A DNA stretch of 64,000 nt. It comes from Krasilnikovozyma curviuscula (taxonomy: Eukaryota; Basidiomycota; Tremellomycetes; Cystofilobasidiales; Mrakiaceae). The stretch covers positions 1-64,000 of the forward strand of contig MVAQ01000112.1 in NCBI GenBank assembly GCA_014825775.1, read 5' to 3'. Within the stretch, counting starts at the first letter, position 1; every line of letters begins with the position of its first letter. The position numbers were made by a program, and so were the translations under genes. Shown here piece after piece: positions 58,563-64,000 of the stretch. Under the pieces are notes generated by a model that had not been told where the DNA came from, ran no database searches, and was given only the letters and a program-made list of their open reading frames with translations.

Positions 58563-60471
58563 TCAGCGTCTGAGAGCCGTCGGGCTGACCGTGGCGATTT
58601 TACTGGTGGTGGTAGTAGGTGCAGGTGCAGACGAGGACCCAGGAAAGTTGGGCGCAATCGCCTCAGTGACGAGTATATCTGTTGAATAGGATACCAAGTT
58701 AGCACCTCTTGGTCATTGGAACAAAGCAGCGGAACTCACTGTCAGAACCGTCCGAGCTGGGAACGATAGACAGCGCGTATGATGGGTAAGTAGCAAAAGC
58801 TCCAGCTGCCCAAACAGTAAATCCTAGAATGGTAGATGAGTGTGAAGAAATGTAGTCCAATTCGTTTCCAAGATCCGTAACACATCCATCATTTGCTCCA
58901 GCACCAGTCTCTGATAAGATGGCTTGTCTTCCAACGGAAGATAGCCATGAATTAAACTCAGTCATAATTTCTACGTCTAGAAGGATATCCGATCTGAGTA
59001 AGTGTCTACGCGAATGAAAGCAAAGAGCGTTCGCCGGTACGCACTGTCAGTAGTGCAAGTCGAGCTAGTTCCTGAGCCATCGGAGTCCAGGTACTGGTGA
59101 GCATCGATCAGAAGCTTAGAGGAATCGGAAGTAGAATCGACGATAGTAAGAAGATCGGCACCCCAAGTAGACTGGAGTAAAGGTTTCCGGAGTCAGAGGG
59201 AATGTCAGAACAACGGCTGACGTCACTAAAACGACCGTTCTCACAATCATAGATGGAATGTGGGTCCAGTCATTCCCGGGGAGAAGAATAGATTGCGAAG
59301 TAGCACCAGCAGCTCTGATCGCAGTGACAGCAGCCTGAAGAGATGAAGAGAAAGTAGTGTAATCGGAGATGTCATCTGGGAAGGAATTCACGTGTTAGCT
59401 TCTGGTTACCAAGTGAGCAGGAAGTCTGACCTACGGGGCTCATTCATCAAACCAAAAATGACTCTCGAGTCAGAAGAGTAAACGGTAGCCAGTCTTGACC
59501 AAAAGTCGGCGAACTGTTGGTAAAAATGACATCAGTAAAGCGACGAGTCTTGAAATAACGAAATAATAGGGATAACTGTACAGACTTGAGCATTGGTTGG
59601 TCCGCCTTGTCCCACAACAGCTCCATTCAATCGCCCATCTGCAAATTTGAGTAGGCAGTGAGAAGCTCTTCTTGTCAGCCCTCGCAATAGACACGATGCG
59701 AAGTCAGAGCTTACAGTTGTGAAGATCTAGTATAGCATATCCCCCGGTATTCAAAGCCGCTTGAACATAAGTATCGAGAGTAGCTCTAGCGGGATCAGCG
59801 ATAGTAGATGGATTCAAATGAGAAACGGGCACCATCACTCAATCAGCTATTTGCTTTTAAGTGGGGTTTACTTCGAGAACTCTGAAGAAAACAAAAACTA
59901 ACGCGAATTCTGGATCTAGAGCAGCTCCAAGTGTGGGTTGGATGTACTGTTGAATACAATGATAATGTGTGAGCTTAACTGCTTGAAAAAAAAAATCACG
60001 AAGTAACTCACCTGCCATCCGAATGGAATTCTGAAAAGGTTGGCTCCAATACTTGGTTAAAGATGAGAAAGAAGAAACCCACTATAAGTCTGAGCTCTAC
60101 AGAGATTGTCGGTCGCCCCTTTCCCTTGTTTACGTTTCAAGGAGGAAGACCGAAATTACTCACGCAGCAAAATGGGCGACTGTGAATTCTCAGGGAAGGA
60201 ATTTGAGTTAGCAACATACATATATATATATATATAGACAAAGACACAGAGAGAGACGGATGGGAACGGTAGATTACTGACTCTGTGAAACATCAGGAGC
60301 GACGTAAGTGCCAGAGTCTCCGTTGGTGTCCATTCCAAAGTCAAGACCAGCGATGTTGACACCACCCAGTCGGGGAAGAGATCGCTTTTGGATATCTCTG
60401 ATACGATGAGGCCCCATCCTAGCGGAGATGAGCCCAGCAGTGAGAAGAAAGAAAGGTAAGATGGCGAACAT
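58563..60471 (-). CDS. Secreted GH5 family glucanase
   Basis: This is a predicted extracellular retaining beta-glucanase of clan GH-A, family 5, endoglucanase/cellulase-like. It would act on beta-1,4 or wall beta-glucans. The signal peptide is [18 protein letters not shown] basic segment ending QKR (a possible Kex2-type site) precedes the barrel start [17 protein letters not shown]. Barrel motifs include [25 protein letters not shown], the acid/base motif [11 protein letters not shown] and the nucleophile motif [26 protein letters not shown] and [14 protein letters not shown] segments lie near the end. The C-terminus is Pro/Thr/Ser-rich ([15 protein letters not shown]). About 10 short introns were read, one holding a (TA)8 tract. 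A TATATAAA box lies about 183 bp upstream. The family and catalytic pair are clear; the substrate is not. Confidence 0.9.
60221..60236. repeat. (TA)8 microsatellite in a GH5 intron
   Basis: Eight TA units, preceded by CATACA, lie inside an intron near the 5' end of the GH5 gene. Confidence 0.85.
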
Positions 60472-61077
60472 TGCAGCAAGGAGGGAAAGACAGGTTGAGA
60501 ATCGGCTGAGAGTCAAGGAAAGTGGTTGAAGTAACGAAAGTAGGAGGATGTCAATCCTGGATAGGAAGTGTGGGAAGGTGGTAGGAGAGAGATGAAAAGA
60601 ATAGTGTGGTGTGATGATTGAGAAAGATTGAGCTCGACTGCGAAGCACTTCTCTTTATATACGAAGATCCCACCAACACATGGTCCCACTAGAAAAAATA
60701 AGAAGACAAATGAAAGATTCATCATCTTTCATCCAGATCGCTCAGATCGGACACGGAACATGAGGCAGGGTCAGTGCGAAGCGAAGAGTTTCAGAGGTGA
60801 AACCAATCTCCAGTTGAGATGCAGTTCAAGTGGGCTTTCACCACCCTTCTTATTAATGTGGGATCCTTTCCGAAGTAAGGGCTGGTGGAGAGACTGAGAT
60901 GAGATGTGCTTGTCGAACGAGTGTCAGTTCTGTTGAGCGTCGCAATGTGGCACAGATCCGCTTACAGGGGTCGTTCATCCAGTTACCGCTTAACATACCA
61001 AACTTGCTGGAAACATTCAATAAACTAATAAAAACACATTCGCATCTCTAGACACAACATTTCCAGTTATCCTAGGC
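60472..61077. other. GH5 promoter and WKF gene 3' flank
   Basis: Both flanking genes are on the reverse strand. The GH5 leader and TATA box lie at 60472-60665. The rest (60670-61077) has no ORF of note and includes the WKF 3' UTR. Confidence 0.45.
60654..60661 (-). promoter_or_regulatory. TATA box for the GH5 glucanase gene
   Basis: The reverse strand reads TATATAAA about 183 bp upstream of the GH5 ATG. It is followed by a long A/C/T-rich leader (CATCACACCACACTATTC). A TATA-driven secreted hydrolase would fit inducible expression (inference). Confidence 0.55.
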
Positions 61078-62288
61078 CTACTCCTCGTCCTCGTCATCTT
61101 CTTCCTCGCCATCATCATCATCGCCCTCTTCTTCCCCCTCTATAGCATCGGCATCCACCTCCTCTGTAGATTCTTTACTGTCTTCGCTGTCTTCAGCAGC
61201 AGCGGTCTTCTTCTTGTCGCTAAGAACCTCGAAAAGCGCTTTTGCCCTCACTCCTTTCACACCCTCTGCTGATGACGCTGTCTCGGCTTCCTTTCTTGTG
61301 ATCTTTGAGCGTTGATGATCAGACATCAGTACCTGAACAAAAACTCAAAATGTTTTAGAGATATAAACTCACTTCTCTAGCCGGCGATCGAAGCGTCCTG
61401 AGGTAACCAAGCGCCGTAGGAAAATACTTCTCTGGGATCTTTCGTCGTTGAACTGTCAGAAATCAAAACCTCACAGACACTGATCAGAAAGTTTAAATCT
61501 CACCTCTTTCTCGTTGAGAATGTGTCGAAGCAAAAAGTTCTCACGAGCCTTGTTGAACTGATTCCCCAAAGGTATAAGTGTCAATTGCCATTGCGCTGAG
61601 AACGGAGAATAAAATTCTTGAACTGACCTGCCACCTGACACCACTCTTTCCATCCCCTTTCTTCGCTTTTCCTTTCTTCGCATCACGTTTCCTCTGCGCA
61701 TATTCTTGAGCTGACAGAACGAATTCAGTCCCTTGAGGGTTGAAGTCAGATTGGAAGGGGTTCGGGTTGTTGTATGGATCTAGCGGAAGAGGAGCTCTCG
61801 AACGGAAGGACTTTGCAACTGGTGCTGAAGAGGTTGAGGCTAGGAATGACGGTGGGAGTGGGTTGAATCTGAGATACAAGGCACAGTATGCGAGCGCTGT
61901 ATACAAAACCAAAGAAGTTTAGTACCTAAGAGCAATACTGACAAATCCACAAACTCAGCTCACCTAGCCTAGCTCCCTCACTGAGTGTGGTATCCGCCTT
62001 GATCTCCTCCTCACTTGGGTGTTGGGACTCCTCTTCACCATCCTCTCCCTCTTCAGCTTCCTTCGATACTTGTACAACTTCCGTCTCGCCAGTCTGACTA
62101 TATCCAGCCTCTTTGGCAGCTGTCTCCTTCTTCGCCTTAGTCTGAGCAGCAGGTTTGGTAGCTTCCTTTGGCTTGTCCGCTATGGATGCATGTTCGACTT
62201 TTGGCTTCTTCCAGACTTCCACTGGTTCTGGGGCCTGCTCAGCTTCGAGTTTCCTCTTAAGAAGGGTGGACTTTGATTTCCTAGTCAT
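61078..62288 (-). CDS. WKF-domain protein (C7orf50-like)
   Basis: This is a fungal relative of human C7orf50, a nucleolar RNA-associated protein of unclear role. The N-terminus is highly basic (MTRKSKSTLLKRKLEAEQAP) and is followed by a long Lys/Glu/Ala-rich disordered region. The WKF domain is rebuilt across four exons. It begins LALAYCALYLRFNP, continues FVLSAQEYAQRKRDAKKGKA and GVRWQFNKARENFLLRHILN, and ends KYFPTALGYLRTL. The W-x-F-x-K-x-R core that names the domain is present. The C-terminal tail is strongly acidic (GEEEGDDDDGEEEDDEDEE). About 290 residues are expected. The gene is divergent from the Nit2-like gene with 348 bp between the starts. A nucleolar or ribosome-biogenesis role is inferred from the family and composition. 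Confidence 0.87.
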
Positions 62289-62636
62289 TCTTCCCTATAT
62301 GTATGAAAATCGAGATTGTTTTGGTTTGATGGAAGACCCAAAATCTTTCAGCGCCGGGAAAAATTAGGAGGCGGTTTCGCAATTGACTTTTCTCATCAAC
62401 CAGTGCATTTCCGGGTGTAGGGATTTGGATTAGAAGAGCTCATCATTGCATCTTTTCCTTCTAGTCTTCTTTTAAACAGCCGGGGAACAATCGAGAATCC
62501 ATTGAGTGGCGTGCTCGACGATGCTTTCAGTGTCGAGAATCTGGACGCTACGACGATGTTCCTTTCGACAACCAAACCCTTCTCGCACGCAAAGTAATAG
62601 ATTTTCCTTATTTCTATAGACAGAATATAGAGCAAC
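62289..62636. other. Shared divergent promoter of WKF and Nit2-like genes
   Basis: These 348 bp separate two ATGs on opposite strands. No TATA element is seen. The right half is C/T-rich, as expected for the Nit2-like leader. Confidence 0.5.
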
Positions 62637-64000
62637 ATGGCTTCCATCAAAGCTTCTCCTTTCGTGAGCGATTTCCCGTTTGGTCGGACCTACCCTTGTT
62701 CATCGGTCGAGTATTGCTAATCTTTGCTGTTTCACCCTACCAGCGCCTTGCTATGATCCAACTTGGAGGAACAGGTAAGTATCTTAGCTCTCTATCGTGG
62801 TGAAGTTGAGGCACTTTGCTGACAAAGTTCATGTGTCGTGTCGATATAAGGCGCCAACAAGACGGCAAACCTCGCTCACGCCAAAGAGTTGGTCCTTAAA
62901 GCAGCCAAAGGTGCCAAAGGAGAGAAAGTGGATTTGGTTGTTCTCCCAGTGAGTCTTGAAGCTCATCGTTGGGCCACTTTTCCAGCAAACTGACACATCT
63001 TTCACCTCATTCTTGGCTGGTACATTCAGGAAATCTTTAATTCTCCATACGCCGTTTCATCTTTCAGGACCTACGCAGAAGCAATCCCCTCGATTGAAGC
63101 CTTTGCCTCCACTCCAAAGGAGGAGTTGAGTGAGAGCATCTCAATGCTCAGTTCGGTTGCTAAAGAAGCTGGTGTCTGGCTTATTGGAGGTAAGTGAACA
63201 ATGACACTGGGTTTGTTACAAATGTGCACTTACGCTTGGGTAACGGATCAACATAGGTTCCATTCCTGAACTGAACCCAGCAACCTCGGAAATCTTTAAT
63301 ACTTGCACCGTCTACTCACCGACCGGCGCCCTGGTTGCAATTCACAGGAAGTTACATCTCTTCGATATCGACATTCCAGGAAAGATGACTTTCAAGGAGA
63401 GCGAAACTTTGACTGGTGGTAAAGAATCCGGATCATTCTTCGAAACTCGTGAGTTCGAAGATTGCCTCTCAAGGTTAACTCGGCCAGAAATTGACCATGT
63501 TAATTCGACATTCATCCCAAAGCTTTTGGAAAAATTGGCCTTGGTATCTGCTACGACGTTAGGTTCCCAGAGCTGGCTATGATTGCCGCTAGAAATGGTG
63601 AGTCATCTACTTACACAGTCCAGCCTCAAATCTGTATTCACTGACTTGCGACTGCGGGGGACTCTCCGCTTGTTACCAACTCCAGGATGCGTCGCTTGCA
63701 TCTATCCTGCTGCTTTCAACACCACAACTGGACCTCTCCACTGGGAACTATTGATCCGTTCGAGAGCTGTCGATAATCAGATCTTCTTCGCCATGGTCTC
63801 GCCGGCTCGGTCGTCCGACCCAACGAGCTACCAAGCTGTAAGTCTACTCGTTGTGTTGAAGACCTCTTATTCCTCCGAAAACTCATCAGTACTATTTCTG
63901 TACGCTTCCAGTGGGGTCACACTACCCTTGTTGATCCAATGGGAAAACTCGTCGTCACGACCGAAGAAAAAGAAGAGATCCTCTTCGCCGATGTCGATCC
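62637..64000 (+). CDS. Nit2-type omega-amidase (nitrilase superfamily), 5' part
   Basis: Omega-amidase hydrolyses alpha-ketoglutaramate and alpha-ketosuccinamate, closing the glutamine transaminase cycle. The frame starts MASIKASPF and, after an intron, RLAMIQLGGT, then NKTANLAHAKELVLKAA. The nitrilase triad is visible: Glu in LVVLPEIFNSPY, Lys in HRKLHLFDIDIPG and Cys in LGICYDVRFPELAM. Other family motifs are EAGVWLIGGSIPE, YPAAFNTTTGPLHWELL, RSRAVDNQIFFAMVSPAR and WGHTTLVDPMGK. The LFDIDIPGKMTFKES signature fits Nit2/yeast Nit3 rather than Nit1. Introns near 62660, 62776, 62950, 63190, 63460, 63600 and 63840 were read. The gene continues past the window, so the C-terminus is missing. All three catalytic residues are intact. 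Confidence 0.93.

Noticed and set aside
61078..61140. Repetitive GAT/GAA-rich tract as a microsatellite
   Set aside because: It encodes the acidic tail of the WKF protein in frame, so it is coding low complexity rather than a separate repeat.

Overview
This is a nuclear genomic window from a basidiomycete fungus, most likely a Tremellomycete of the Cryptococcus/Kwoniella type (inference). Almost every gene is split by many short introns of about 45-90 nt with GTRNGT donors and CTRAY-like branch sites. Gene spacing is tight, the leaders are pyrimidine-rich, and the gene content is fungal: GUP1, VTC4, SNG1/DUF3533, an Asl1-like wall glycosidase and a fungal G-alpha. I see no bacterial operons, CRISPR arrays, insertion sequences, rRNA or recognisable tRNA genes.

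Layout. 0-6 kb: the 3' part of a Sis1-type DnaJ co-chaperone and an Lgl/Sro7/tomosyn exocytosis regulator, both forward. 6.4-8.5 kb: a secreted Ser/Thr-rich Asl1-like glycosidase (reverse). 9.8-12.4 kb: an LRRC40-like leucine-rich-repeat protein (forward). 12.5-17.2 kb: an NmrA-like NAD(P)-binding protein (reverse), an HD-domain phosphohydrolase (forward) and a VAP/Scs2 ER tether (reverse). 17.5-24.5 kb: the GUP1 acyltransferase (forward) converging on the tRNA exporter exportin-T (reverse). 25-31 kb: a candidate small RLRGG protein, a G-protein alpha subunit and an AMSH/Sst2 deubiquitinase. 31-36 kb: an unrecognised gene, an SNG1-like membrane protein and a low-complexity ORF. 36.5-44 kb: separase. 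45-50 kb: a single-pass membrane protein and a DENND6-type DENN protein. 50-52.6 kb: two tandem Gtt1-like glutathione S-transferases. 52.6-54.3 kb: a gene-poor stretch with coding-like fragments. 54.3-58.2 kb: the polyphosphate polymerase VTC4. 58.5-60.5 kb: a secreted GH5 glucanase. 61-64 kb: a WKF-domain (C7orf50-like) protein divergent from a Nit2-type omega-amidase that runs off the window.

The genes are mostly unrelated housekeeping functions and do not form a cluster. A few themes recur: membrane traffic and tethering (Lgl, VAP, DENND6, AMSH), cell wall and GPI-anchor biology (Asl1-like, GUP1, GH5), and signalling and phosphate sensing (G-alpha, VTC4). I found no convincing new multi-gene system. 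The best leads concern gene structure: a G-alpha whose last exon seems to be only a stop codon, micro-exons inside the VTC4 SPX domain, stopless in-frame introns in a GST and in a small ORF, and several unassigned coding-like stretches. Coordinates for split genes are start-to-stop spans; introns lie inside them.
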